A stretch of 64,000 nucleotides of DNA from UBA7359 sp964523895. GTDB lineage: Bacteria > Pseudomonadota > Gammaproteobacteria > Eutrophobiales > Eutrophobiaceae. A model generated the notes under the pieces. That model did no database searches. It was not told the origin of the DNA and worked only from the letters and a program-made list of their open reading frames with translations. Shown in pieces: positions 26,705-36,795 of the stretch (its first letter is position 1; each line of letters begins with the position of its first letter). The DNA lies in assembly GCA_964523895.1 (NCBI GenBank), contig CAZGBJ010000002.1, positions 91,303-155,302 on the forward strand, in the 5' to 3' direction. The translations under genes and the position numbers were made by a program.

Positions 26705-29700
26705 ATGAAACGGATAAATAAAGCTATTTTCTGTGGATTAATTTTAGGTTTAGCTTGTGGTCAAACTGCTTATGCGAATCCGACAGGTGCAACTTATGAT
26801 CCAAGTCAGGTCAGTATGGCTACACCTACTCCAAATACATTAGAGATTACTAATACCAATGGTGCGATTATTAATTGGCAACAGTTTTCTATTCAACAAA
26901 ATGAAATTACTCGCTTCATTCAGTCAGGTGCGAATAGCGCTGTATTAAATCGTGTGACTGGTGGCAACCCCTCCTCTATTCTCGGGCAACTACTTTCTAA
27001 TGGCCGTGTCTTTTTGATCAATCCGAATGGCATCGTCTTTGGTCCGAACTCAGTGATTGATACTGCAGGATTGATTGCCTCAACCCTGGACATGACCGAT
27101 GAAGATTTTATCAATCAAAATCTTAAGTTTCAGGGAGACAATGCAGCCGATATAAGTAACAAGGGTTATATAAAAGCCGGTGCTAATGGTGATGTCTTTT
27201 TAATTGCGCCGAATATAGAAAACAGCGGCATCATCGAAACTAACGGTGGTGAAATTATTTTAGCGGCAGGTGAGAGCGTCACCATTGCCAGTTTGGATTC
27301 TGATCACATTGTATTTGATGTACAAGCACCGGAAAACGAAGTGGTTAATCTCGGTGAGATGATCACAAATGGTGGTGCAGCCAAGATGTTTGCCGGCACC
27401 ATTAAACACAATGGTTCCATTAATGCGAACAGTATCAGTGTTGATGCAAACGGCAACGTACAACTTTTTGCTAAGGCCGACATTGAAATCACCAACGACG
27501 CAACGATTACTGCAAATGGGTCAAGCGGTGGCGAAATAAAAATAAAAAGCGACACGGGTACCGTTTGGAGCGCAGGTACGATTGAAGCCAAAGCCGAGGG
27601 TAAAGGAGGTAGTGTCCAATTACTCGGTGAGCGAGTTGCCTTACTAGATGATGCCAGTATTGATGTATCCGGTGAAACTGGTGGTGGTGAAGTATTAATT
27701 GGTGGTGATTATCAAGGCAAAAATGACGAAGTTAAAAATGCCAAGCAAACCTATGTTGGTGAAGATACAACAATAACAGCGGATGCGATTACAAGTGGTG
27801 ATGGTGGTAAAGTTATCGTTTGGGCAGATGAAACTGCACAAATACACGGCGATATCTCAGCCAAAGGTGGAAGTGAATCAGGTAATGGCGGTTTTGTTGA
27901 AACCTCAGCAAAAGAAAATCTTCAGATAACTAAAACACCTGATGTAACTGCACCAAATGGTCAGGGTGGTGAATGGCTTATCGATCCGAATAATATTGAT
28001 ATTGTGGCAGGTGGTGGTAACACAAATATCAATGCCGTTGATCCTTTTGTATCAACAGCGGATGGTGCACAACTTGGTGTTGATCTCATTGAGGCAGCAT
28101 TGAGTGGTGGTGTCAGTGTCAGTGTCACCACCGCTGCAGGTGGTGCTGAGCTTGGTAATATAAACCTGAATACTATATTAGAACTGGATGATACGGGTGG
28201 TCCAGCAACCAACACACTAACCCTGAGTGCCCACAACGATATTAATATTAATAGTGCCATTGTTGATACCACACCAGGTGGGCAAACACTTAATCTCACA
28301 TTAATCGCAGATAGCGATTCATCAATTGGTGGTGTTATTAATATCAACGCTGATATCGATACTAATGGTGGATTGATTGATGCACAAAGCGCGGGTGCGG
28401 GTGTAATTTCGTTTAATGCGGCCTCATCCACAATTAATAGTAATCTTAATGCAACAACATTAAACATAGACGGTACAGACAACGTCAGTTTTAATGGCAC
28501 CACCAGTACCAATACACTTTCTCTCACGGGCAGCGGGACATTAAATGGCACGGGTAACGTGATAGTAACGGGAGATGGAACATCGGCAACGGATTTCACA
28601 TGGAGCGGTTCCAGTACGGTATCGGGTGTTGCATCCAGTGGCGTTTTTCTCACTACGGGGTCTAGTGTTGATACCAACACAACCACGGGAGTGACAACCA
28701 GTCTGGATACCAGCACTAATAATTTGATTCTTGACGGAAGCAGCTGGACCAATAATGGCACTCTCACATGGTCCCTGATCTCTGGCGACAGTAGTTGGCG
28801 CGTGATCAATGCTTCGACGGTTAACAACGCTGGGGTTTTCAATATCACTACGGGTTCAGGTGCGAATGTCAGTCAAACCGGGGGAACGGTGGGAACAATT
28901 AACAACTCGGGTATCCTTAATTACAGTTCCAGCGGATCCACCACCGACCGATTGGATATTCATAGCAATTTTAACAATACGGGAACGTTAAATGTGAATG
29001 CGGGTTTTTTACAGATTGGTTCATCCGACTCTTCAGCTAGCGGAATCAGTTCTGGAAGCTTTGTTGTGGCCAGCGGAGCTATATTGGAGTTCCAGAACGA
29101 TGTGCAAACAATATCTGGAACCTTCAGTGGAACAGGTTCCGTACGAATAGCATCTGGCACCCTAAACCTTAATGCAGATAACACCATCGCTGATTTGACC
29201 ATGAGTGGAGGAACGTTACAGGGAACCGGGGATGTAACGGTAACAACCGCGATGTCGTGGAGTGGTGGGACGTTTGGCGGCACGGGAACGCTGACCACGA
29301 ACTCTGGCGTTACAACAACGATGGACGGAACTGCCGCTACCACTTTGGATCGTGACTGGACGAACAACGGCACGATCGATTGGACGACTACTTCGAGTCA
29401 AGATTTTACCATCAACAACACGTTGACCAATACCTCTACCGGCAACTTCAATTTGCAGAATACGGCTTCTGCCGCAGACATTGTCGGGAGCGGAACTATA
29501 GATAATGCCGGTACGGTGACGGTGAATTTTACGGGTGGCGCCGATACTGATATTTTTCCGACCTTCAACAACACAGGCACGGTGACGGTCACTCAGGGCA
29601 ATCTGGGAATCTTTGGAACAGGAACGGACACGGGAAGCTATACCGTAGCCAGCGGCGAAATCCTGACGTTTTCAAATTTCGTGACACGTGACCTGCAGGC

Positions 29701-32461
29701 GGGTTCGAGCATCACCGGCGCAGGGACGGTGTCCCTTGGCACGGGCACCCGCACCTTTGCCGGTACCTATAATATAACGGGGGTAACAAATCTCAATAAT
29801 GGCTCGAATAACTTTAATACGACAGCTTCAACAAATACGTTGATTCACACTGCTGGTATTTTAGGTGGCAGCGGCAGTTTAACGGTTAACAACACCTGGA
29901 CACCGACATCGGGTGTGACGATAGATGGTAATCTGATAACGCCGAATACACCAGTCAGCTTTGGTACATTTACTATTAAAGGATCAGGTGCAATTACTTT
30001 GGGTGGTTCATTAACATTGAATAGTGGCACAACTGATATTGATCCAACATTGAATGTCACTGGTTTAACCACGATGAATAGCGGATCAACTTTAGACGGT
30101 ACCAACACCTTATTTGCGAATGGTGGATTCAATGTTGCTGGATTTGGCGGTACATTAACCTGGGTTATCAATCGAGCTGTACAAATAGCTGGAGGCACCT
30201 GGAATCCAAGTGCTGCAGGCAACCCAGCAACTAAACTGTTATCCGGTACAGGGTCAATTACTAATACGGGGACCTTAAATGCAACGGCAGGTTCCGGTTT
30301 TTCAACGTTTAATAATCGTTTACGCGTAGCAGTACCGTTTACAAATAACGGTATTGTTAATAAAAACACCAGTACTGATCGCGTTGACTTTGAGAATACA
30401 TTTAATAATAACGGTACTATCAATACTAATGATTCTGCAAAAGAACTTCTATTGAGTGGTGGTGGTACGCATACTGGTACATTTAGTGGTAGTGGTTTTC
30501 TCGATCTCGCTGGCGGTCATACCTTTAATACAGGTACAGTTTTTAATGGTTCGGGCAATGTTGAATTCTCTGGTGGTACCAATACGTTTAATGCGGGTAC
30601 TTACAATATTACTGGTCAGACTCTTCTAACCGGCGGTACAACAACATTCGATGCTTCATTGAATTCGTCCTCATTATCTATTGGAAGTGGTACATTGGAT
30701 GGCACAGGTAACTTCAACATATCAGGATCAACCATATTAAATAATGCTGGGACTATTGGCGGCACAGGTATCTTGTTTGCGAATGGTGGGTTTAATGTTT
30801 CTGGTTTTGGTGGTGGTTTAACCTGGTTCGTCAATCGCGATGTGCAAATGGCGGGGGGTAGTTGGAATCCTTCACATTCCGGTAACCCGGCAACGAAGCT
30901 CTTGTCTGGTTCCGGGTCAATCACGAATACGGGTACCTTGAATGTAACAGCGGGGTCGGGATTTTCAACCTTTAATAACCGTTTACGCGTTGCAGTAGCG
31001 TTTACCAATAATGGTATTGTGAACAAAAATACCAGTAATGATCAGGTTGATTTTGAAAGTACATTTAACAATAACGGTACGGTTAATGCCAATGATGCTG
31101 CCAAGCCATTGCGCCTTACAGGTGGCGGCACACATACTGGCACGTTCAACAATACTGCAGCGCTCGTATTTGATGGTGGCATACATAATCTTGATGACGG
31201 TGCGTTACTAACGGGTGGCGGAACCTATTTTTATACGGCTGGAAATTTAAATGCGATTGGTACGGGTGCTGGAGCAACACTTGATACCGGAGCGACGTTA
31301 ACTGTTAACGGTGGTCGTACCTTGGGTGGTGCCGGGAAACTTTCAAATAACGGTACACTTGTTTTTAATAGCGGTAGTCTGAGTGCCGATTTAATTAATA
31401 ACAATATGGTTCAATTTACTGGCGGTACTAATAATATCAATTCAGGTTCTGATGTCAGTGGAGGAGGTGATATCGCATTTACCGGTGGGACGACTACTTT
31501 TGCTGCAGGTTCAACTTACACCATCAGTGGCGATACTGGTATCAATGGTGGTGATGCGGTTTTTAATATTAATGCTATTACTAATTCCTTAACTCATGCA
31601 GCCGGGTCGTTTGGAGGTGGTAGTAGTGGCGATATCACAACATCAACCTGGATGCCAACCAGTGGTGTCACACTGAATGATATTGACCTGATACTTGCTG
31701 CAAATGGCACAAACACACTTACGGGTATTACTGTTAACTCTGCGGGTACGGCTACGGTCACTAATCAGGGTTCGTTAACCGTAAACGGTAGTACCATTGC
31801 TTCGAACTTTACTAATACCGGTACATTTAATGTTAGCGGATCTTTAAATAATCTATCAGGTACCGCGACACAGTCTGCTGGTAGTTTTATATTAGGTGCG
31901 GGGTCAGATATCACAACTGCAAACTTGAACGTGGTTGGTGGAACATTAACAGGTACAGGTACACTTAATGGTAGTGTTAATAACTCGGGCGGCACACTCG
32001 CTGCGGGTAGTTCGCCAGGTACGTTAATTATTGGTGGTAATTATATTCAAGGTGCCGGTGGAACCTTCCTTGCTGAACTCGCTGGTACAGCTGTCGCTGG
32101 AACGGATTACGATTTATTATCTGTCGGCGGCACAGCTTCATTAGCAGGAACCTTAGATATTCAGTTGTTTGGTGGATTTAACGGTAATGTCGGCGATCAA
32201 TTCGACATCATTCAATCTACAGGCGCAGTAAGTGGTGACTTTACGACTGTGACTGTGCCTACTACACATACGTTTACCAATACACCACTTGCTAATTCTT
32301 ATCAGATTGAGATAGCAACAGTTTCATCTGGCACTACAACTGTTAATGCTACGGATGATATTGTTGTACTGGATGATTTTCAGGATCAACTGACGGTGAT
32401 CTTTGTTGATCCAGATTCAAATGAAGAAGACGAAGAGAAAAAAGATCTCGCGTGTCGATAG
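26705..32461 (+). CDS. TpsA: filamentous haemagglutinin-type secreted adhesin
   Basis: Predicted giant surface or released beta-helical protein, 1918 residues, secreted by the upstream TpsB. The start MKRINKAIFCGLI (GGAAG site before it) is preferred over an ATG 36 bases earlier; a signal peptide ends near QTAYA-NP. The TPS secretion domain spans about residues 20-270, with the FHA-family NPNGI motif (VFLINPNGIVFGPNS) and INWQQFSI. The rest is Gly/Thr/Asn/Ser-rich repeat sequence (many NNGTxN and SGTxTNTGTLN units) predicting a long beta-helix, and includes a duplicated 125-residue module. The C-terminus is acidic and ends DLACR, with one cysteine four residues from the end region. No autotransporter barrel is present, consistent with two-partner export. 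Confidence 0.92.
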   Translation: MKRINKAIFCGLILGLACGQTAYANPTGATYDPSQVSMATPTPNTLEITNTNGAIINWQQFSIQQNEITRFIQSGANSAVLNRVTGGNPSSILGQLLSNGRVFLINPNGIVFGPNSVIDTAGLIASTLDMTDEDFINQNLKFQGDNAADISNKGYIKAGANGDVFLIAPNIENSGIIETNGGEIILAAGESVTIASLDSDHIVFDVQAPENEVVNLGEMITNGGAAKMFAGTIKHNGSINANSISVDANGNVQLFAKADIEITNDATITANGSSGGEIKIKSDTGTVWSAGTIEAKAEGKGGSVQLLGERVALLDDASIDVSGETGGGEVLIGGDYQGKNDEVKNAKQTYVGEDTTITADAITSGDGGKVIVWADETAQIHGDISAKGGSESGNGGFVETSAKENLQITKTPDVTAPNGQGGEWLIDPNNIDIVAGGGNTNINAVDPFVSTADGAQLGVDLIEAALSGGVSVSVTTAAGGAELGNINLNTILELDDTGGPATNTLTLSAHNDININSAIVDTTPGGQTLNLTLIADSDSSIGGVININADIDTNGGLIDAQSAGAGVISFNAASSTINSNLNATTLNIDGTDNVSFNGTTSTNTLSLTGSGTLNGTGNVIVTGDGTSATDFTWSGSSTVSGVASSGVFLTTGSSVDTNTTTGVTTSLDTSTNNLILDGSSWTNNGTLTWSLISGDSSWRVINASTVNNAGVFNITTGSGANVSQTGGTVGTINNSGILNYSSSGSTTDRLDIHSNFNNTGTLNVNAGFLQIGSSDSSASGISSGSFVVASGAILEFQNDVQTISGTFSGTGSVRIASGTLNLNADNTIADLTMSGGTLQGTGDVTVTTAMSWSGGTFGGTGTLTTNSGVTTTMDGTAATTLDRDWTNNGTIDWTTTSSQDFTINNTLTNTSTGNFNLQNTASAADIVGSGTIDNAGTVTVNFTGGADTDIFPTFNNTGTVTVTQGNLGIFGTGTDTGSYTVASGEILTFSNFVTRDLQAGSSITGAGTVSLGTGTRTFAGTYNITGVTNLNNGSNNFNTTASTNTLIHTAGILGGSGSLTVNNTWTPTSGVTIDGNLITPNTPVSFGTFTIKGSGAITLGGSLTLNSGTTDIDPTLNVTGLTTMNSGSTLDGTNTLFANGGFNVAGFGGTLTWVINRAVQIAGGTWNPSAAGNPATKLLSGTGSITNTGTLNATAGSGFSTFNNRLRVAVPFTNNGIVNKNTSTDRVDFENTFNNNGTINTNDSAKELLLSGGGTHTGTFSGSGFLDLAGGHTFNTGTVFNGSGNVEFSGGTNTFNAGTYNITGQTLLTGGTTTFDASLNSSSLSIGSGTLDGTGNFNISGSTILNNAGTIGGTGILFANGGFNVSGFGGGLTWFVNRDVQMAGGSWNPSHSGNPATKLLSGSGSITNTGTLNVTAGSGFSTFNNRLRVAVAFTNNGIVNKNTSNDQVDFESTFNNNGTVNANDAAKPLRLTGGGTHTGTFNNTAALVFDGGIHNLDDGALLTGGGTYFYTAGNLNAIGTGAGATLDTGATLTVNGGRTLGGAGKLSNNGTLVFNSGSLSADLINNNMVQFTGGTNNINSGSDVSGGGDIAFTGGTTTFAAGSTYTISGDTGINGGDAVFNINAITNSLTHAAGSFGGGSSGDITTSTWMPTSGVTLNDIDLILAANGTNTLTGITVNSAGTATVTNQGSLTVNGSTIASNFTNTGTFNVSGSLNNLSGTATQSAGSFILGAGSDITTANLNVVGGTLTGTGTLNGSVNNSGGTLAAGSSPGTLIIGGNYIQGAGGTFLAELAGTAVAGTDYDLLSVGGTASLAGTLDIQLFGGFNGNVGDQFDIIQSTGAVSGDFTTVTVPTTHTFTNTPLANSYQIEIATVSSGTTTVNATDDIVVLDDFQDQLTVIFVDPDSNEEDEEKKDLACR
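30110..30484 (+). repeat. TpsA internal repeat, copy 1
   Basis: Encodes about 125 residues from LFANGGFNVAGFGG to GGGTHTGTF, including GNPATKLLSG and GSGFSTFNNRLRVAV. Copy 2 lies 663 bases (221 codons) downstream at 30773-31147, with most residues identical but many synonymous base changes. Confidence 0.9.
30773..31147 (+). repeat. TpsA internal repeat, copy 2
   Basis: Second copy of the module (LFANGGFNVSGFGGGLTW to GGGTHTGTF). Shared blocks such as GNPATKLLSG, GSGFSTFNNRLRVAV and FTNNGIVNKNTS are intact, while the DNA has drifted at third positions, so this is an older duplication rather than a recent or assembly-made one. Confidence 0.9.
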
Positions 32462-32464
32462 TTA

Positions 32465-32905
32465 TTAACAATTTTCTTTTATGTATTTTTCGCGTTTATC
32501 TTCTTCGGCTTTGCGTTCTTTATCGGTATAAATTTTAGGGTTATTAGGATCGTCCGTTTCCTCGAATAAATGAGTAGAGTCTTTCATTTTTTTTAATTTC
32601 TTTTTCATGTCAGAGCACTCTTTTTCTTGTTTCTCTTTTTTCTCCTTCTCTTCATTTTGTGACGTAATTTTTTCGTCTCGTTCTTCCTGTATTACATTAA
32701 GTAATTTTTGCTGTCTTTCATAGCGCTCCTGATAATACTTATCTTGCTTAGGTGGGTTTTTAATTTTTATTTTATCGGCATCGTTCGTTGTCGGCTTATC
32801 GCCATAGATTACCTTTCCATTTTCGTCGATCCATTTATAAACTTCAGAATAGGCAGTACTTACTTGGAGAAGCAGTAAGGTAATAAATAATAGTGTTTTA
32901 TACAT
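32465..32905 (-). CDS. DUF4124-domain secreted protein
   Basis: 146 residues: signal peptide (MYKTLLFITLLLLQVSTAYS), then the short DUF4124 motif VYKWIDENGKVIYGDKP, then a long, highly charged Lys/Glu coiled-coil-like region (YERQQKLLNVIQEERDEK..KEKKEKQEKECSDMKKKLKKM) and a cysteine at the very end. Periplasmic or envelope location is likely; function of the domain is unknown. It converges with TpsA with only three bases between the stop codons. Confidence 0.85.
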   Translation of the reverse strand: MYKTLLFITLLLLQVSTAYSEVYKWIDENGKVIYGDKPTTNDADKIKIKNPPKQDKYYQERYERQQKLLNVIQEERDEKITSQNEEKEKKEKQEKECSDMKKKLKKMKDSTHLFEETDDPNNPKIYTDKERKAEEDKREKYIKENC

Positions 32906-32933
32906 AGTTCCTTTCTAGGCATAAATAATTGAA

Positions 32934-34355
32934 TCAGGCTACTTTTTTTACGATATCCTTTTTTGTTAGAGTAGACTCTATCGCTGTCTTGAGTTCGGTG
33001 CAAACTAATTTAAATGATTGTAGTTCGCTAGTTGCTAATTTCTTGTTAGATTCTCCATGGTCGACGTAAAAACACCCGGTTACTCTATTGTTTATGTAAA
33101 ATGAATTTACAATGATAGTTGCTGATGATTTCATTGGTCGTAATGCACTGGGAAGCATTTCTATGAATTTATGCTGGTTTTTTGAATTAATACAGAGTGT
33201 TTGTTCTTTTTTTAATAATTGACGAAAAAGTTTATTTAATTCAATCGAGATCTTTAATTGTTTAAGATTTGGAAGATTATTATCCAGTGATTGAAATTTT
33301 ACATTCAGGCATTTTTCATTTGTATCAAACGACATAAAGAGTACACGCGAGAATCCTATACCTTCTTTCATGGCTTTTATCGAAATTTCTATAAGTTCGC
33401 GTGCTGATTTAGCTGGATTATTCGAACGGAGTAATTTCATGCAATCTGGAAAAATTGTATTTTCGGGCGCTTCAATTTCTTTCGGCTCCTTTTTAATGGA
33501 TGACGGATAGCTCATCATCATCAGTAATAGAGGTTGATAAGGCAGATACTGTTGACTATGTCGAATGGTATTAATAATAACCCGATTTATTTCTCCCGCT
33601 GTCTGGTTTGCCGGAATACGAATATATTCTGCGATACGGTCGATCAACTCTTCAGGGTAGTGAATTGATGAATGAGTAACTATTTGATGCATCAGTTCTG
33701 TTGTAAGTAGTATCCCGGTTATTTTGGGATTATGGTGTTTGCCGGAATAGCTTTCACAAATTAATTCAGGTAGTTTCCAGTTTTTAGCCAGGGACTCTGA
33801 TATTTCATCCAGACTGTTACCAAGCAATTCTTTTTCCTTACTTATATAATTTTCACTCTCTGAAAAATATAATTCTTCCACTTGTCTGGCCTTTTCAGAA
33901 TCAACCAGATACAACATGAAGCTTAAAAAGCTATGATTTAAACCTGCGGTAAAGAGTTCATTGTTTTCAGATTCCTTTCTCAAAATAGACCACTGTTTCG
34001 CCATGCAGGCAATTTGATGTTGATAAGCATAGATGTGCAGTATTTTTGTTACGATTTTCTTATCCAGCACTTTTTCTAACTGTGGTAAGTCCGTCAGCAT
34101 CTTAGTCACAATGGGTATACTTATGAGAGAGATCGCATGAGAGAGAGTGGTGATTTCTTTTTTACTGGCACGGCCGGCATGGCGTAATAGTGACATCGAA
34201 AAACCCGGGTCTTGCATAGCAATATCAGTCAAGACATTAAACGTAATGTCTTGTTCGTTTTCTTGTAGTTCATAAAGTCTGTGTTTGCTCTGATACAAAA
34301 CAGGTATTTCGCAATCGCTGAAGGCTTTTATCCAATGTGACAATGTATTAGCCAT
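32934..34355 (-). CDS. HDOD-domain signalling protein
   Basis: 473 residues. The HDOD domain spans about 15-220 (DIAMQDPGFSMSLLRHAGRASKKEITTLSHAISLISIPIV), an HD-like fold without a full catalytic HD set, used in bacterial signalling. The C-terminal part about 310-465 resembles a GAF domain (AMKEGIGFSRVLFMSFD, VNSFYINNRVTGCFYVDHGE). Cytoplasmic. It is upstream of and co-directional with the DUF4124 gene, 28 bases away. Ligand and output are unknown. Confidence 0.85.
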   Translation of the reverse strand: MANTLSHWIKAFSDCEIPVLYQSKHRLYELQENEQDITFNVLTDIAMQDPGFSMSLLRHAGRASKKEITTLSHAISLISIPIVTKMLTDLPQLEKVLDKKIVTKILHIYAYQHQIACMAKQWSILRKESENNELFTAGLNHSFLSFMLYLVDSEKARQVEELYFSESENYISKEKELLGNSLDEISESLAKNWKLPELICESYSGKHHNPKITGILLTTELMHQIVTHSSIHYPEELIDRIAEYIRIPANQTAGEINRVIINTIRHSQQYLPYQPLLLMMMSYPSSIKKEPKEIEAPENTIFPDCMKLLRSNNPAKSARELIEISIKAMKEGIGFSRVLFMSFDTNEKCLNVKFQSLDNNLPNLKQLKISIELNKLFRQLLKKEQTLCINSKNQHKFIEMLPSALRPMKSSATIIVNSFYINNRVTGCFYVDHGESNKKLATSELQSFKLVCTELKTAIESTLTKKDIVKKVA

Positions 34356-34520
34356 ATCAATTTCACTTTGTTAGTCAGGAATAACCAGAGACTAGCGAGA
34401 TTGTGTTTCAGTCCAGCATGCGCCTCTGTCTTAAAGGTTATCGGGAGAAAATGGGTAAATCTTGAGTAACTTGGTAGAAAATAAGAGGGCAGAAGGAATC
34501 TGCCCCCTGGAATAATCGTG

Positions 34521-34844
34521 TTAGCGTTCGAGGTGCTCTAGTTTACCGCTCTTGTCTTTCCACTCATCTGCATCTTCAGGCGCCGGTTTCATTTCGTTAA
34601 TAACCGGCCAATCCCTTGATAATTCAGCATTTAATTCGATGAAGCTCTGATTATCTTCAGGCACATCTTCATCCGCCATAATGGCTTCAACCGGACATTC
34701 AGGCTCGCATAGCGTGCAATCTATACATTCGTCCGGGTCAATGACCAACATATTTGGGCCTTCGTGGAAGCAATCGACCGGGCAAACTTCAACGCAATCG
34801 GTGTATTTACATTTAATACAGCTTTCGGTTACAACAAATGGCAT
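34521..34844 (-). CDS. fdxA: 7Fe ferredoxin FdxA
   Basis: 107-residue soluble electron carrier. Cysteines in CIKCKYTDCVEVCPVDCF and CIDCTLCEPECPVEAI supply one [3Fe-4S] and one [4Fe-4S] cluster, the Azotobacter FdI-type arrangement. The C-terminal extension (SFIELNAELSRDWPVI..APEDADEWKDKSGKLEHLER) is typical of this family. Proximity to mutS is common in proteobacteria. The partner enzyme is unknown; a low-potential role in Fe-S or Rnf-type electron transfer is only a guess. Confidence 0.96.
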   Translation of the reverse strand: MPFVVTESCIKCKYTDCVEVCPVDCFHEGPNMLVIDPDECIDCTLCEPECPVEAIMADEDVPEDNQSFIELNAELSRDWPVINEMKPAPEDADEWKDKSGKLEHLER

Positions 34845-34949
34845 CGTTTTTACCTATATATTCATAATTGTAGAAAAGAACGCGATCATACTCGTTCATA
34901 GCCCGGCATAAAAGCCCTGTTTTAGAGCAATTATGTTAGGCAATCCTAA

Positions 34950-35879
34950 TCAATTATTGTTCTTAATGACCTCTAAAATTTCGTCAGCAAGCGCCTTGCC
35001 TTTTTTTAGTTCTGATACGGCAATTTTTTCTTCACTAAGCTTAGAAAGTATCTTGATTTGAAGTTGTTCTGCCGAATCATCGTCATAATAGATTAGCCAG
35101 GATTTCATGTCGTTCTTGTCATTTTCAATTTTATTGATACCGCTAATTTCTTTTAGTATTTCGGATAAATTCACATCACTGGCTTTTTCCAGTCCGAGGC
35201 TAAAACATTGGCTAGTTCGGGTTAGTTCAGACAGGCTGCTATGGGTAACTAATTTACCTTTGTTCATAATGACAATGTCACTGCAGATATCTTCGATTTC
35301 GGCTAAATTATGCGAGCTGATAACAACACTGTATTCACTACCTAATTGCCTTAATAAATTTCGTACTTCTGTTGCTGCAACTGGATCAAGACCGGATGTC
35401 GGCTCATCCATCAATATTATTTCAGGATTACCAATCAAGGATTGCGCCAGCATCACGCGTTTACGTTGACCAAAGCTTAATGTTTCAGGGAATTGCTTGG
35501 CAAAGGCCATTCCGTTGACTTGTGACAAAACATTCTCCACTTCTTTAACAGAATTTTGCTTACTGATACCTTGTAGGCGAGCGTAATGTTTTAATTGTGT
35601 GAATACATCGATACCTTTAAACATTAAGGTATCTTGAGGTAATAAAGATAATTTCCCTTTTACAGAAGAAGATTCTGGAGACTCGCCCATGACGAGAACC
35701 TTGCCTGATGTGGGCTTGATAAATCCACATAGAATAGCGAACAGTGTTGATTTCCCCGCACCATTCGGACCAACAATTCCGGTAGGTTGCGTTATATCGA
35801 ATTGCAGGTTAAATCCATCGAGCGCTTTAATTGTCTGATAGCGTTTGCTTAGTGCTTCACATTCAATATGTACACTCAT
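34950..35879 (-). CDS. ABC transporter ATP-binding protein
   Basis: 309 residues. Walker A GPNGAGKST (residues about 37-45), signature LSFGQRKRV, Walker B EIILMDEPTSGLDP, H-loop SSHNLAEIED. The sequence resembles the NosF/CcmA-like exporter ATPases that pair with ABC-2 permeases. A 90-residue C-terminal extension follows the ATPase. It starts directly after the stop of the permease gene, so the two form one transporter; substrate not determinable from sequence. Confidence 0.92.
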   Translation of the reverse strand: MSVHIECEALSKRYQTIKALDGFNLQFDITQPTGIVGPNGAGKSTLFAILCGFIKPTSGKVLVMGESPESSSVKGKLSLLPQDTLMFKGIDVFTQLKHYARLQGISKQNSVKEVENVLSQVNGMAFAKQFPETLSFGQRKRVMLAQSLIGNPEIILMDEPTSGLDPVAATEVRNLLRQLGSEYSVVISSHNLAEIEDICSDIVIMNKGKLVTHSSLSELTRTSQCFSLGLEKASDVNLSEILKEISGINKIENDKNDMKSWLIYYDDDSAEQLQIKILSKLSEEKIAVSELKKGKALADEILEVIKNNN

Positions 35880-36689
35880 TTACATATCCCTACGATTGAA
35901 TATGAAAAAACCTAAACTAAAATAGAATATTGAGTAAGCAATAAGGGCTGTAAATGAAGTAATAATATTTTCCATATTGATGTTTAAAAGCATGGACTTG
36001 AATTCACTCGGGATTAAGTAGCTTGCGTATTCAATATCATTTTTTAACCAAAAGCTGAGAGCAATAAGAAAAACATACAGCATCATTCCCAGAGATAAAC
36101 ATCCAAATGCAGAACGTGCAAATGCGGATACCATCGACATAAAAGCAATAAATGGCAGGCTGTATAAAAATATAATAGTAAAAGATTGCAGACCATAAGT
36201 TATTACAAGTTCAATTGCTTCTTCTTCATTTATCAATGCCAGAATCGAAGCCCATAGGGAGGTAAGAAAGAGACACAATACAATCAGAAGGGTAACGGAG
36301 ATAAATCGAGATAAATATAATTCCATTCGTGTTGCACGGGTCAAAATAAATCGAAATGCGCCTCGCGATGCGTCACTGGAAGATTGATTGTTTGCTGCCA
36401 GCAAAATAAAAAAAGGAGCGGTTGTTAATGATAGAAACAGATAAATAGACAAACTGGCGGAACGGTCAACTAACATTTGTATAACCAGATCTTGATCTTG
36501 TAATAACCATGACGCAAAAAATATACTTTCTGCACCTGATAAATTTTCAATAGGTATTTCATTTAAGCGATCAAAAATAAATAACCAGAAAAAAAAGTAG
36601 GGGATAATAAAGGCCAGGCTTTTTAGACTAGCCAATGATTGTTGAAAATCAAAGAGAGTAAGTTCTTTTAGTCGATATAGATTTAGCAT
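35880..36689 (-). CDS. ABC-2-type transporter permease
   Basis: 269 residues with about six membrane helices (near 20-40, 75-100, 125-150, 165-185, 190-215 and 240-262), like NosY-type permeases. A cytoplasmic stretch (SSDASRGAFRFILTRATRMELYLSRF) between helices 2 and 3 matches the ABC-2 pattern in which the loop contacts the ATPase. First gene of the two-gene exporter, downstream of mutS by 106 bases. Confidence 0.88.
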   Translation of the reverse strand: MLNLYRLKELTLFDFQQSLASLKSLAFIIPYFFFWLFIFDRLNEIPIENLSGAESIFFASWLLQDQDLVIQMLVDRSASLSIYLFLSLTTAPFFILLAANNQSSSDASRGAFRFILTRATRMELYLSRFISVTLLIVLCLFLTSLWASILALINEEEAIELVITYGLQSFTIIFLYSLPFIAFMSMVSAFARSAFGCLSLGMMLYVFLIALSFWLKNDIEYASYLIPSEFKSMLLNINMENIITSFTALIAYSIFYFSLGFFIFNRRDM

Positions 36690-36795
36690 ATTAAATAAGA
36701 AGTCAGTAGTCAGAAGTCAGTTGCAGGTGAAATTGGTTTAACCTGATGAACCTCTTTTCTGAATACTGTCTTCTGGATTCTATTATTCTTTGGCA

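Noticed and set aside
26286..26708. Plus-strand frame opposite brnTA
   Set aside because: Antisense to a strongly supported toxin-antitoxin pair.
27961..28848. Long open frame on the minus strand opposite TpsA
   Set aside because: Codon-biased repetitive coding sequence on the plus strand gives long antisense frames; the product is a low-complexity Val/Leu/Pro-rich string with no start signal. Similar frames at 28960-29373, 29845-30423 and 30616-31026 were dropped for the same reason.
36699..36720. AGAAGTCAGTAGTCAGAAGTC simple repeat downstream of mutS
   Set aside because: Short degenerate direct repeat of a type frequent in intergenic DNA; no structure or gene attached.
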